Assembly: GCF_001039355.2 (NCBI RefSeq)
Contig: NW_019773673.1
Location: 25,506 to 62,938, forward strand
Source: Lingula anatina
Taxonomy: Eukaryota; Brachiopoda; Lingulata; Lingulida; Lingulidae
DNA length: 37,433 nt
Reading direction: 5' to 3'
Shown piece by piece: positions 11,372-25,400 of the stretch. How positions within the stretch are numbered: the stretch's first letter is position 1; every line of letters begins with the position of its first letter. The notes beneath the pieces are model-generated. The model saw only the letters and a program-made list of their open reading frames with translations. It searched no databases and was not told the origin of the DNA. The translations under genes were made by a program, and so were the position numbers.

Positions 11372-12192
11372 TACTGTACCAGTAGGACATCTCCAGTGTT
11401 TACGGATTGAGTGAACGACACAGCTTTCATAACGTGTTTTTCTACATCCGTTGTTGAAGTTCATGAAGTTTAGACTTATGCGAGCGCAGGATGAAAGAAT
11501 TGGTTAACCTTTGTTAACTCTCGACTGATACTTCAATTCTGTACGGGATAACAAGGGGCAAAACTAAACAAAGCTGAAGTGTCATTCGAAAGTCAACAAA
11601 GTACTTTCTATTTCGTCCTCTTTAATCAAAGATAAACCCGATAAACATGGCATCTCCGGGTTAGGTTGGATAACACCAGTGAGACGTAAAAGTTGGAGAT
11701 CAAAATCCCGTTTAAATATAAAATCATCGCAATTCATTCCATGAACCCCTTAATTGAATTTTATGTCAATATCGTATAATTCAGATCCGCGCTGGTACAT
11801 GTAAGAGCAAATTGCACATGAATCTAGAAAAATTAATCTAAAATTTACAGCACATAATATATGTATAAATTGTGATAGTGTCGCCTTGCGGAGTTCACCT
11901 TATAGTTGTCTAGAGAAAGTCGAACCTCAAGTAAATCTGGGTTAAAAAATTGACGAGGCACGTTATTGCGCATTAATCCAACATTTGATTTGATTTCAGG
12001 GATAGCCGAACGACTAAAGTCGCTGACTAAGTGTGTCCCCGAGTGTTAATCGCCAAAAGAATGAGATGACTTAGAATGCCTCAGAAGCCGGACTAGCGTC
12101 TTGTTCCAACAGCTCGGATCAGGATGTCAAATTTACCAAAACAAGTTTAAAGAGATTTATTGATCAGGCTCTGTCGCTGTGCCACGTTCGTG
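11372..12192. other. Probable 5' flank or 5' UTR of the GPCR gene
   Basis: No coding sequence recognised. An in-frame TAA at 12148-12150 closes the reading frame upstream of the receptor ATG at 12193. A T-rich tract ending in TTTCAG near 11999 could be a splice acceptor for a 5' UTR exon. No TATA box stands out. Confidence 0.4.
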
Positions 12193-12249
12193 ATGGGCCT
12201 TTTTCAACACACGGATGCTACCTCCTTGATTTTAATTCTCACTGTTCAG
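12193..12249 (+). other. GPCR exon 1: start codon and signal-peptide half
   Basis: Nineteen codons from ATG to CAG, followed by a consensus donor GTAAGT. Joined in phase 0 to exon 2, they give a hydrophobic stretch (LILILTVQLLA) typical of a cleaved signal peptide. A TAA lies in frame 15 codons upstream, supporting this ATG. The exon is too short to stand out alone; the evidence is the signal-peptide continuity, the phase match and the strong donor. An alternative first exon inside the 5.2-kb intron 1 is possible. Confidence 0.7.
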
Positions 12250-15200
12250 GTAAGTAAAACATTTATATAAAATTGCGTGTGTAAGAAGTACTGGCGGGTC
12301 AAACCCCCCCTACACCCCCTTACGCCCCCTTAAACCCCACCTCCCTCATAATATTGGATATGCCAGTGGAGGAGGGTCGTACTTCTAAATGCTTGACATA
12401 AATTCAGACTGTATTTGCAAGCATAATAATTAAATATAATAAGATAAATAAAGCAATTGTATTGTACTTCTAAATGATCGAAATTCAAACTGTATTTAAA
12501 GGATAATAATGAAATATACTAAGATAAATAAATTTAAATCAGAGAGTACGTTCATCAAAATGAACATTTATGTCGATCTCTGCCTCCTACACGTGTAACC
12601 TGGTGGGAGCAATTGCAGCCTGCGTACCAGTAGATAACCTTATACTTCAATCTTTATTGCATGTCATTTTTTTTTTTTTTTTGAGGGGGGGGGGCTTATA
12701 TCTTTGGGTCTGTCCGCACACAGAATTGCGTTAACTTTATCTTAAAACGGGATTTTTTTTTTTTTTGGGGGGGGGGGGAGGGGGTCCCTTTAATCTTTGG
12801 GTCTGTCCACACACAGGGCTAATTTGAATCAAAATATTTAGACTAGACCGCATTATTTGACATCACCAGACGGCAACGTGGCGCAAAGCCCTACATTGAG
12901 CCTTTTTAAAGTTTTGTTTTGTACATGTACACGTAGTTGAAAAATTCATCGCCAGTTTTCCTTTAAGTATTCAGTTTAAACAGTTTCATGCCTTTAGTCG
13001 TGTTTGGAAGCAATGCGTTGTTGCATTGTTATCATTTACGAAACAATCGCAGCTCAATGAAATCTTAGAAACCTGAGACAATCAAGATTGTCTCGTCTGG
13101 CAAATGTCTGGGAATAATGTAATCGCATAACAATTTTGTTATCAAAATATTGTTTCAATACGAGTCAGTTTAGTCGTTTTAGAGAAGAATCTTCAGCTGT
13201 GGATCATTTATGTAAGTTGGTGTTTATTTGATGGTTGGGAAATAAAGAATATCTTTGGAATACACACAATTATTTTGCTTCCAAATGTTATTGGTCACTA
13301 CCACATAGAATGATACGGTACCCCTTCAAAGCTAGAACGTATGGCGTTATTATGTGTAAAAAAAACCCGATGATAAGAAAATGTGCTACAAATGTACATC
13401 TGGCGATGTTCCAACAACAGATAAGCTACAATGATACCTTTCGTAGTCTCTTAACACGCACTATGATCATTGATCCAAGTTACTATCCGACAGGGGTGTC
13501 TGCACCGGTAGTTTGTGGCAAAATTGTCTATTCAATTTTGTAACAATCTACAGACCCTTTTAGAAGGTACACGTAGTGGACGGTTCCCCTCTGGACCCCC
13601 CCGATCCCCCCCCCCCCCCCAGTAAGAAATATAATACTGAGAATGAACAATGTGAAATTGAGAAAAATTATACCTGCCTTTAATCAAAATGCGTCCCCAG
13701 GTAGAGGTGGGGTAAATAAATAACTTCAATCATCCAGGTATCCCTTTTGATGAAAAAACTGACGCTTTTTTATCCCCCACCCCTCCGATAATTACATTCC
13801 CTGCCTTTAATCAAGGTGGATCACCAGATAATTGTTTGGTAAACAAATAATCTCACTGATCCAGGAATCTTTTTGATGAACTGACACTTTTTTTATTGTT
13901 TTACACACTTAATCGCATTCCCTTCTATAATTAAGGTGCATCCCCAGGTAAATGTGGGGGAAACAAATAATCTTCCTCGTCCAGGTATCCATTTGATAAA
14001 TTAACTGTCAGTTTAAATTGTTTCACCATTACCCCTTGACATAAAAACAGCGACTTTCGAAACTTGTTTTCTTTTTCATTATTGTTATTATTTACTTAGC
14101 CTGCTATTCAGAAAACTCACTGACATCAAATGAAATACAGATAAATGACATGTGTCTGCTTTTCGAAAAAATGATAAAACGTTATTATTTGTGTAATTAA
14201 AAAATGACATGTAAAGACAAATTTGCAATATTTGCATCTATAGCATCAAATAATTTAAGGTTACCTCTCAGGTCTGATGAAGCGCGTAAGTGAGCTCCTA
14301 GTGAGTTATAATAGTTACAGCCAATTCTTTTGTTTTTATTTCTTTTTCTGTCTTTTTCTTATATTAAGTAAAATATTTTTAAAATGTACAAATGCCTCAA
14401 GTAGATAATTCAAAAGCAGTGTAATTAGTGGCCTGGGATTGGGGGGGGGGGAGGGGAGAGAGACCCGTCAGGGGAAAATCGTCCTAGAATCAGTTTCCCG
14501 TTATCCGGTGTACAGTATTTCAATGGATCTTGTCATCATAACTAAAAGTGCCCAAGAATGTGATATATGTGGCCTCCATCTGAGCCTTCAACCACGGTAT
14601 GTTTTACCAATGAAACTTTCAAGAATATTGGTCCTGGCGCAGAAAAAAAAGACAAAAAAAGAAGCGTTAAGAAGTAACCCCGAAAGATTGAACATGTTTC
14701 GGAACAATTGCCACGAAATGATAAAACAATCTGTTTAAGTGTCACAATGTTAAAAAAAAACAAAAATAGATAACAAGTAAAACATAGCAGGCAACAAATC
14801 TGAGTTGCTTCAATACACACAAAACATCTCTACATATACATGTATATCATTTAGAATTAAAATATTTGAATATTATTATATTTACTTATGCCCCTGTATG
14901 GCAGTGTCTTTATCTTATAAAAATTAAGATGTTACTTCGATAATTGTTTATTTGTTATTACGTATCAGATTTCGCAAAATAACAGTACTTTTGACATTAC
15001 TTGCCAAATTTCATGAACTTTTATATCTTTGTATTTCTTATAATCTGGAGCGCATACACATTTTATTTGCACTACTTATTATGAAAACAATCGGAGAGAC
15101 GATATTCTCTCCATGTTTAGGCACCCATCCATATACGTGTTAATACGATCCAGAATACATATAACCGATATAATTCTCAACGCGAGGGGTGCACGTGCAC

Positions 15201-18200
15201 TTCGAGAGCCTGTCAAAATGTTTAAATATTTGTTCTTGCCACCACGACTAAGGTAGTAGCTAATTAAGACTCCTGTGTATAAGGCGCAGCGTTCTCGATA
15301 TCATAAGCTAATAAATCTTCTGAACATCTCACGGGTGTCTGGTCTTTGTACAGACCTTAGTTAGTGAACGTTTCTTTTCCTCAATGAGTGAGGTAGATGG
15401 ATATTTGTTTTAACAGTGGGAACACGGTTTGAGTATCAGTATAGTAGATTCTGTGTGTAAACGAGAATAGGCCTAGCTACAATTGTTTTTATTATTTCTA
15501 AGATGTCGCAATAAAAGACAGCTGTTAGATTAATGCGAATTTTGGTTATATTGACGACAATGCCCTTCAAATGACCTACAAATGTATATTACAGCTGTTT
15601 TCAGAATCTCTTAGATATTACGTAAACATATTGGCCTGCGACGAGGGCAACCATACGGATGACTGGTATTCAGTTCACTTCATAATATTTATGCTTAATA
15701 CATACGGAAAGGAAAAGGTACAAGTATTAGTGCTTGTTTTCTACCATCTGGGATTTGTATCTGTTTATTCTTCAATCAATCTCGTCTCTCTGGGATACAT
15801 ACAAAACCAAAAAACATGCGTTTCTCGGATTTTTATTTCTATTACCAAATGTAGTCGATCTGGTCATAGCTGTAAATCTGCGAGATCCCACCATGGCATA
15901 AAAATTAATCGAAGGTGATGCAAGCTACCGAAATGATATCTACAATACACTTTATTTAAGGTCACAGTAAAGGTAAAAAACTAAGGCGTTTCATAGAAAT
16001 CACCTTAACATGCCTCCATTAAGCACAAACAAAACAGAAACCAGACACATAACCCCGAGGAAACCCTGGAGTTTCCAAGCTTTTCAAGGTAAACTGAAGA
16101 GCAGATATCTGGAAAGGTTTTACATTAGTTGAGTAAACATTTGTTTTGTCCTTTTCTGTGTATTCACGAACGAGCAGCGGGATATCGTATGACATTTCTG
16201 TGAAAATTACCAGCAGACAGGTCGATGGCTGTCACCCTGTGTTGCATGCATGTGTGTTCCAGAGACCATGAGAGACTTGTCATTCTTGAGGGGGGGGGGT
16301 CACACTGCCTCTGGCGTTCCAGTGATTTGATTCCAATAACCTCTCAAGCAGTGAAAAAGCAATTATGAGAGTAAGGGTTTTAGGAAACGTCTATTGTTGA
16401 CTCAAATGGTTTAAAGAGAAAATCGAAGCTGATGTTGCAGAGAGACCAATTCTGCCTCTTGCATTGTGGGTCCTTGTGACAAATATAATGGTACGTGCAG
16501 CTTCGGATCCTATGTTTTTGCACACATTTAGACAAAAATAATGTATGAACATTAACCAAATCAAACTTTTGAAAAGTGCATTTTCCTTCATACGTCGTTC
16601 GAAAACAAAACGCGTTGGATAATACCCCACGCAAGAACGCCTCACATTTCATCTGTGAATGCTGAAGATAAAATAAACATAATTCCATAAGCCTTCGGTT
16701 ACCAGGATAGCTGTAAGTTCGTGCCCACGGATATCCACTCAATTAAGTAAATATTTTACCACTTTACAACACCAGTGCTTAAAATCTCGAGTGTCTTTTG
16801 CCATAAACCTGTAATGCGTAGGGCACTTGATGTGGTGATTACGTCAGAACAATATGCTCATCAATTCCAGAGTAGATTACAAGTTTTTTTGTCAAAAAAG
16901 GAATAATGATGAGAAAGAAAGAAAGAAAGAAAGAAAGAAAAAGATAAAATGAATAGAGGCTACGTTATTATCAATAGAAAAACTTGCAACGAAAACTGCA
17001 TCTGGCGGTTCAAATCTGCACTGGAAAAATGCCTTTTTTATTCGAAATACAAGTAGTATTTATATGACAAATCTAAAGTACAAAACAATCTGTAAATATT
17101 AAAATGATGTGCATAATAGAACAAAGCCAAAGATGTACAATTTAATTTCTTTTACATTTTACATAAATTTTACATTAAAGAAACCTTGGATTTTTTACTT
17201 TTAATTACTGTTTAATACAATTTAGTATAGCTGTGATTTATATAATATATATCTTAACCATTTTTATCTATAAACTTCTTTGTATTTTATGTTGTACAGT
17301 CTATTGAACATTTTATGGATTTTAGACTCGAAATAAATATATTATTATTATTATTATTTCACTATTTCTTATCTTTTTGGTGATGTCTATGTGCGTTGAG
17401 CTTCAATAATTGTACCGCACGCTTTTAGAACTTAACTATCACATTACAATTTTATCTTGCAGCTGCTTGCCACACAAAGATCTGAGGCATACGTTTGCAG
17501 AGAACAAAGGTTCGGTTACTTTAACAGCACCGAATTTCACCAACATGCTTTCTACTGGTGCCTGCTTTACATCAATCAGCTTAGAATTCAAGACAATTAC
17601 ATTGACACTGTGAATGTGGGCATTGGACTAAACCACACCGTCGAATCAACAGATCTTTCTGACGACAACTTTTGGACAGACCTTTGTGGAAAACTGCACA
17701 TACACCATTTCCCAAGATTTGGAAACGTAGACGAACTTTGCGATAGATGGCGCAGGTGTACGAAGCAAGCAATCGCGTGCTGTGACGAGCAAGGAAAACG
17801 GCACCAAACGCACGCGAAAAACCGTTGCCCAGCAACCTGGGATGGCTATGGCTGCTGGAATGAGGTGGAGGCGGGAAGCCGTGCCGAGATCTTCTGTCCT
17901 ACCTTCGAGCCGGATTTCATTGCTTATAGTATGTACCCGTAAGTTGTTTGTCTCAGATTATTCGAAGGAAAATTGGTTCTTTAGAATCATTTCGTAGGAT
18001 CTTGGAGGCTTGTTAAATGGAGACGTTTATCAATTAATCATAATAAGGAATTAGTTTGTTTACATGCATGTATATCATGATCAGCGACATTCCTTTTAGA
18101 GAATGTAAGCTATTGACTTACGCCAAATCCATACATTTTCTGTATTTGTCATTAGCATAGGGGATTATGTCTATATACGATGTAGCGTATTTTTTTGACT

Positions 18201-19332
18201 TAAAATATATTTTTTCTATCCTTTGTGTAAGGGGGGTATCTCTGACAATTTGCAACAATAACAGATATATTCATGTTGGTTATCAAGAGATGAAAAGATT
18301 TTAATTATATTTTTCATATTGAATGGTTTGTCCCCAGGTCGTGCAGTGCGGGAATGCACGCACAGTGGCACGTGGTTCCGCAAGGAGAACAAGGAGTGGA
18401 ACATCTCCTATGAGTGGACAGATTATCGGGATTGCACGGACAAGAAGGTGAGGTAGAGTTTGATTTGGGAGTAACACCGTGTATCGAGAGGGGTCGTGAT
18501 GCACGGTACACGCCTTGTTCTCAATGTTTTATTGTGGCCATTGCAAAGAAAAGGGTGCGCTGCGAGCAGGGTTCGAACCTGCGCGGGAAGATCCCATTGG
18601 ATTTCAAGTCCAACGCCTTAACCACTCGGCCATCACAGCTGCTGTTATTTATCTGAAGTCAATTAATGAATTTCAAATAAAAAACCCACTGTGAGAATAA
18701 GAATAAGAGAAACTGTATTCAGTAATAAGCTGACTTAAGTGTTATAAAGATGCTATATTGATATCAAACAAAATACTCGCATACTTGGTGTACATGTACA
18801 ATATGCTATAATTGCAATCAGCCGACAGCTATAGGCAATGATCTGGAAAGCGAAAAGAATAAAAAAGAATAAGAGAACAACATTCTCATAAGAAATATTT
18901 ATTTAATGCCATTATAGCACGAGTTGCACTTAGTCAGCGAAAGACTCGATGAGCAAATGAAGCAAGAAACTCATTTTTCTTTGCAATTACGCTAATAGGT
19001 AGCTCTATTAAAGCAAATGGCTAAATCGTGTATGTTCAAATTCTTAACTGTATTAAGGAAGACTTGAAAAATTAGATTTTGGTAAACTCTATGATAACCA
19101 TGAGGCAATTTCAGTTACATGTTTTCTTCATACTATTTCGGACCACGACGATGAAGGTAGAAACCCCAAAAATCATCAAGCAGATCGGAAATCTCATTCT
19201 CAGTGGAATTTCTTTTAATTTATTAGAACTGACGGTTTGGTTATACACACTTACGCACCATCGTGAGCTTCGTAATATTTTATTTCAACAAATTGTGTGA
19301 CAACGATTTTCGATCATCCAGACTGCAGTGTG

Positions 19333-19380
<48 letters not shown>

Positions 19381-21937
19381 AGAAGAAAAAGAAGAAATCT
19401 CATTCAAATGCATGTTAAAGCGCCTAACATAAAATTGGCAGTCGGTTTTCACATCTATACAACCCTTCCAGTGATATGTACCTGATAGGCAACAAACGTG
19501 CCCCTGGTCGTTTTAAGAAATTCCAACAAGTCCGCCATCTTTTACGGTATACTGGGTGCCATCTACTAACTGGGAGATGATCTGTTAGAAGTGTTCATTA
19601 TCAACTAAGTTTGTTTCTCGTTGTGGATGGAGACCGCACACCATTTATAAATTAAGAACCATATATTTGAAAGGAAAGTTAATATAATATTTCAAAAATC
19701 GTATTTTACTTTTAATCAGAATATTTCATTCACAAAAATATTGCATTATTTAAAATACAAACGAAGTCTAGTTGCGGTAGTGACAAGAGAACAGTAAGTT
19801 TCTGGCAAGAAAGCCATCATATCGTCAAAAATCTATATTACACCATCTAATGAATGATGTAGTATGACACTAAGATAAGCCGTTACAACCCTACTGTAAA
19901 TACGCCTAAGTAATAATAAATCTTTGTCTACTTGCAGGTTTACCTGATCAATGTGTACATATCGGTAGGATGTAACGCCCTCAGTATTATACTGTTGTTG
20001 CCAGCTGTGATGATATTTATGTCCGTCCCGTAAGTATACGTAGCAGTTTATAGTGTGCGAGTGGTCTGTCTCTAGCACTCCTGCGTGTATTATCTAAAAT
20101 GTCTGTCTAGTTTATCGTTTTATTTATGTATATTTCCCTATTTGTTTGTCGAGTATATTTACTGCGGTGCTGATTCTGAAAAATACAGGTCGAGTTTGGG
20201 TGAAAATTATTTAAATTGGCGATTCGGTTTGGCGTCGAGTGAAGTTAGTTTTTTCTACATATTTCACGCCCTCACGAGTCACACATTGTTTAAAAGCTAA
20301 GGAGTTTTGACATCGATTGAGATCATCCTCACAATACTTTATAGTTAATCAGGCTGATCTCAATCTCGCCATCGGTAGCAAGATTCCAGTAGTGCGAAGT
20401 TTTCGTCTTTAGCAACCCCGCTCTGACCGTAGCGCCCTGAAAACTTGACTAGGAGTGCTAGAGACAGATAACCGTGGATAACTGGGTTGCGACAGTTGGA
20501 ACATGAGTTATTGTGTTGTAAAAGATGGGAGGTGCAATTCTTGTATATACTGCTTTAGTTGTGATGAATGTGACAGTAATGAATGGCCCTAGAGGGATAG
20601 GTACGATATTTATTTATTTATTTATTTATTTAGCACCATGATTACACCGTTTGCTGTGTGTTAGAAGCTGTTATTGTGACAGTAATTGATTAAGTTGATA
20701 CTAAATGTTAAGTGTGTGCCATTATGTGGTTTGATGCCATTTTGTTAGATGTAAGGCTTACGACATTTAGAATTGTGTGAATGACAATGGCTTTTTCTGG
20801 AAAGACTCTGTGACGACCCGATATGTCTGATAGGCCAGATATGTCCGACAACAGGGGCGGATCTAGATATATAATCTGACACTCTTCCAAACTATCTTTG
20901 TTTAACCATCTTCCATTTCTGACCGTCTTCCGACCTAAAAAAATGGATACATGTCAATGTAAACTTGAAAATCTGACCGTCTTCCGAAAGACCCAGAAGA
21001 CTGCCTCAATCCGCCCCTGGACAACATATCTGGCCTTCTCTCGTCGTAGGATATATGTGGCCTGTCGGACACATCTGGCTCTTTTTTGTCGGACGTATTT
21101 GGTCTGTCGGACACATCTGGCTCTTTTTTGGCGGACGTATTTGGTCTGTCGGACACATCTGTCTTTTTTTTTTCGTCGGACATATCTGGCCTGTCGGACA
21201 TATCGGGTCGTCACAGGAGTCTCATATGTCAGTGAATTCAACGTCGTGTTTGTTGTGACAAAAGTTGCTGTAAAATAACCTGTACAGCGAGTCTTTTTTT
21301 ACGCTGAAAGCAACATTTTTGCTTTGAGTTGGCGGTGTGCTACATAGACTCTGTTTGCTTATAAGCATGTGCATTCAATGTTCAAATCTATAAATGTAAA
21401 ATGCTTTTATATAATTAAATCAACGCATGTACCACATTTCAGTAGGTATTCTGTACATATTGATGTTGTATATAATGCTTGCTACTGCATGCCTTTAGAG
21501 CCGCCGTTATAATATGGGTACCTTGGTACGGACTGGCATCGTTTCAGAAGACTGCGGAAGGAGGAGCGCATTCGGGTCCACACCAACTTCTTCGTGGCAC
21601 TCCTGCTGTGTAGCACCGTGAACATATTGGTACAGATGCTCCTTACCCACGATTACCTGAGCAAGGAGAATAACTCTAATACTCGAATGGAGGAAAATTC
21701 GGTAGGTGTTCTTTTTGATAATGTAGTATAGAATTGTTATTTTCATACATAATTGAATATGTTTAGATATATTTGATTTTGAAAATTGAAATTTTGAGGT
21801 CTGTGTTAGAAAGCCAAACGTATACGTGAACGAAAATGAGAATCGCGATGCAATGACAACTGAGTTTTATTTGATATTATATGAGTTTGAGAGGAAGGAC
21901 AGGTGTCAAATACCCTACCAGAACTCTAAACTTCTCA

Positions 21938-21971
<34 letters not shown>

Positions 21972-22378
21972 TGAGAGAGAGAGAGAGAGAGACGTATACA
22001 ATGATTTTGTCAGTTCACTGTCACGTATCAAATATCTGTTTATATTTTAGGTCGGCTGTCGCATTCTTTGGGCCGCACAACTCTACTTCTCCAGCACCAC
22101 TTTTGCCTGGATGTTCTGTGAAGGCTACTACCTCCACACGCTGATATCACACGCCCTGTCGCCGCATATCAACGTGCAGTGGCTTTACATAGGAGGCTGG
22201 GGTAAGATCCCTTTTTCTGCTCTCGTGAACTGGCATTGTGGCAAGGAATGACGTTATACGGTACTTATAGCTTTGTCAAAGCTTTGAGCGTTCGTGAAAT
22301 GGTAATCGTGATTATCAAAAGAATAAATGGAGAACGAGTTAATCCCCACTTTGACGCGTTACGTTGACACACACACTG

Positions 22379-22415
<37 letters not shown>

Positions 22416-25400
22416 TAATCAGCCATATGGTTAAAAGCGTGTTTCAGTACGATGGCAACATACAGTATATGTAAGAATATCTGGGCTTCGTAAATCTAAT
22501 GGTCTGCTTTCGACTGCTGGCTCTAGTATTCCGTTGCCATACAGGAGAATAATGCATTCTAATGTCCAATATGTACGCAGTAACTTTGGTAAGTGGCAGA
22601 ATTTATTGTATCTTCCAGTTGTTCCTGTGCTACCGACCCTTGCCTACTCCATAGTGCGTATCCTCATGAACAATGAACAGTAAGTAGATCTACCGGCCCC
22701 AGTAAAGAAACGAGGAATTATCTACATAGACTGGCCAATTTTTCTCCCTTTTTATATTTTCTATTATTATTCTAATCAATTTGTTTATGCGCTTTAGTTG
22801 AAGAGGTGAACGTCGCCAATACTACATAAAACTGATCTACATATGATCTACTTATCGCTCTCTGTCTGTTTTTTTTTGTCTGTTTTAAAAAAATTTTAAT
22901 CGACTCTTTTGTTCAGTCTTTTTCTCTGTTTGTGTTTCACTAGGTGCTGGGCTCTAAGCTATGGCATGACAAACTGGATTACCGATGCCCCAAACTTATT
23001 CTGCATAGTGGTAATTTATCAAAGTTTTAGCTGAGGGGAATAAGCTTTATAGCTTTTACGCTTGGTGTCAGATCCACGTTTGCCTAAAGGGTAAAACACA
23101 CACACAAATACACACTCACATACACACGTGTGCGCGCGTGCACACACGCACACACACACATTCAGGTTCATGTGTGCATTTTAATAATGAATGAGTGAAC
23201 AGATATCTATTTATAAAAAGCTAAGAGACAAAGGTCAGTTCCTGACTTTATTATTAGAACTTTCAATTGCAAAAGAACCAAAAAAAATAGAATTATTCAT
23301 TAAACGCGTATAAACGTAAGTGAACTCACGAGGACATCATAATTACATGTATCTCATTTAATTTCTAATTTTGCTGTTTATAAAAATTATCTTGTATTTC
23401 TAGGCAAACATATATTTCCTAGTCAGTATAGCGAGGTCAATAAAGCGACTGCGTGAACATCCACAAGAAGAATCAGCAAGATCAAAGTAAGATGATAGAA
23501 TCCCATTTTCACGTGATATGTCACGTGGTAGCAAGGTGTCGAGGTTTTGTCGTCCCAAGTTGTGCTTTCTGGGTCAATGTTAAACGAAGAATATTTGTGC
23601 GGGTGTACTTTCTTTGCACCAGGTCAATAGAAATAAAAATGTTATAAATTAACATGGCTGTATATATTTTCTACATGTATGTCATGCTTTTTACTGCCTT
23701 TCGGTTATATTGACCTCATATGCTATTGTTCTTAGTGGCTAATTGTTTCTATTCATCTTTTCTTACTCTCTGTTTGGCTTTCTCAACTGGGTAAGACCTT
23801 TTTTCAAGGAATGTGGGTATCACTGTTGTTGCTTCATTTTATGGCAATGTGATAAGTTGTACAGTTGATGTATACATTGTTTTTGGGATACGGTCAGTGT
23901 TTTAGACATGGGTTCCTTTGATGGTTTGTCGACGTATAGCCTAGGCGTTTTACACACGTCTTGATTACACTAGTACATTGTCCATATTTGCTGTGCAAAA
24001 ATGATTAAGCACAAATATGTTATTATGACTATATCCTAAGAAATTGGCTATGCTTGTATAGAATGATAATCATATATTTATGTTACCCGTCGACAATTGT
24101 CAATACCTCTAGCCTCAGCGTGTGTGTTTTGTGCACTGCGTATTTAAAACCGCCATTCCCCTTTTTAACTCCATCCTCCTATCCACCCATCCGTCTCGGG
24201 ATGCACAGCCTAAAGACTGCAAATAAAACAAACAAATGAACGTCTTGATGTATAAAGTTTTTTTCCTCTGCTCTCGGTACGCTTTTTATCTATTTCTAAA
24301 TTACGACCCCCAATCCCTTGCAGAAATGGGCTAGACTAAAGCTGGAACTATTTTATAACCCCAATATTTGGTAAAACTTTGTGGAAATTGCAATTGTCGT
24401 CATAAGAGGTTGAAAATAGATTTAAAATGGATTTACTGTATGAAGAGCGCTTAAGAGAGAAATCAAAAGACCCTATAAGAGGCTGTGTACCAAACTTTTC
24501 TTAGACTTCGCCCCTGTTTTAATTCCCTAACAAAATGAAAAGTGTAAATAAGCACTTAACTCTAAGAAATTATTTTTTTAGATTATTATATTACATTCTT
24601 GCATTACATTTTTTTATAATTTTGGCTGGAAACTGTAGACTGACTTATAAAAGTAATATAAACGATTTCACAGTAAAACTGTTGGTTCAGTCTAATACAT
24701 GTACTTGCTCGATTGGCCTGCAGTTTAGTAGACATTTTTTTATCGAAAATGTAAGACAAATTCTCCGGCTTAAGCTTTTTTGTGAAACCGATGTGACAGA
24801 CATGGTAGTCCTAGGAATTGAAGTTTGGGGTCTAACATTGTATTTATTGGGGTTACTACATGTATATGGGACGAATGCCACCTGCACATAGTAATAGGGA
24901 GCGGACTACGGCTCCTTGCGGACTACCATTCCTGTCACACCTGTTCCTGTGTAGAAGAGGTCACATCAGTCCCCACGCTCATGTATACACTGTACTTCCA
25001 GGCGTATATGCAGAGCAGTAGTGATACTGTTCCTACTGTTTGGCCTACAGTGGATCATACAGATCGCCAGATTACCGAAAGGAACTCGTGGGGAAGCGGA
25101 ATATAACGTATTCGCCACCACTGTCCGAAACTCGCAGGTTGGTTTGTGTGGTGTGTTTTTAAAGGGAAAATTGTGGCGTTTTAAAGCAAATTGGCGACGT
25201 TAGGAAATGGAGATCTTTAAGATGTGCAAAAAATGCAAACGGTGGCCTTTTTCTTTGAGTAATGTATTCTTTAAAAAGGTGTACTTAGCCTGTAAAGTGA
25301 CCGTTTTGTAATACTACCAATTAAGCATTCACTTTGTGTTCATGTTCACTAATACATGTATATTGCAGACCTGGATACAAAATGAAACCGTGTATGTAAC

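Larger units (their letters stand above)
12250..17462 (+). other. GPCR intron 1 (5.2 kb), repeat-rich
   Basis: No exon was recognised inside it on either strand. It holds a two-copy 85-bp direct repeat, paired T-run/G-run segments, a three-copy 125-bp tandem repeat, a GAAA microsatellite and an ATT run, all listed separately. A reverse-strand frame at 16380-16742 (120 codons) is the longest open frame but resembles nothing I know. Long first introns often carry enhancers; nothing here proves that. Confidence 0.6.
18448..19937 (+). other. GPCR intron 3, host of an antisense tRNA gene
   Basis: A 1.49-kb GT-AG intron. It contains an intact tRNA-Ser on the opposite strand 110 bp after the donor and an ATA microsatellite. 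No additional exon is recognised. Confidence 0.8.

Noticed and set aside
16380-16742. 120-codon reverse-strand open frame in GPCR intron 1
   Set aside because: Cys-rich and open, but no recognisable family, no convincing start context, and no partner exon seen on that strand. Kept as a low-priority candidate only.
17935-17940. GTAAGT-like donor at the end of GPCR exon 2
   Set aside because: Using it shifts exon 3 out of frame; the GTATGT donor at 17929 gives the expected class B sequence instead.
20898-21278. 126-codon open frame and opposite-strand frames rich in repeated hydrophobic or Asp-Arg-Pro units
   Set aside because: They are translations of the 42-bp tandem units inside an inverted-repeat element.
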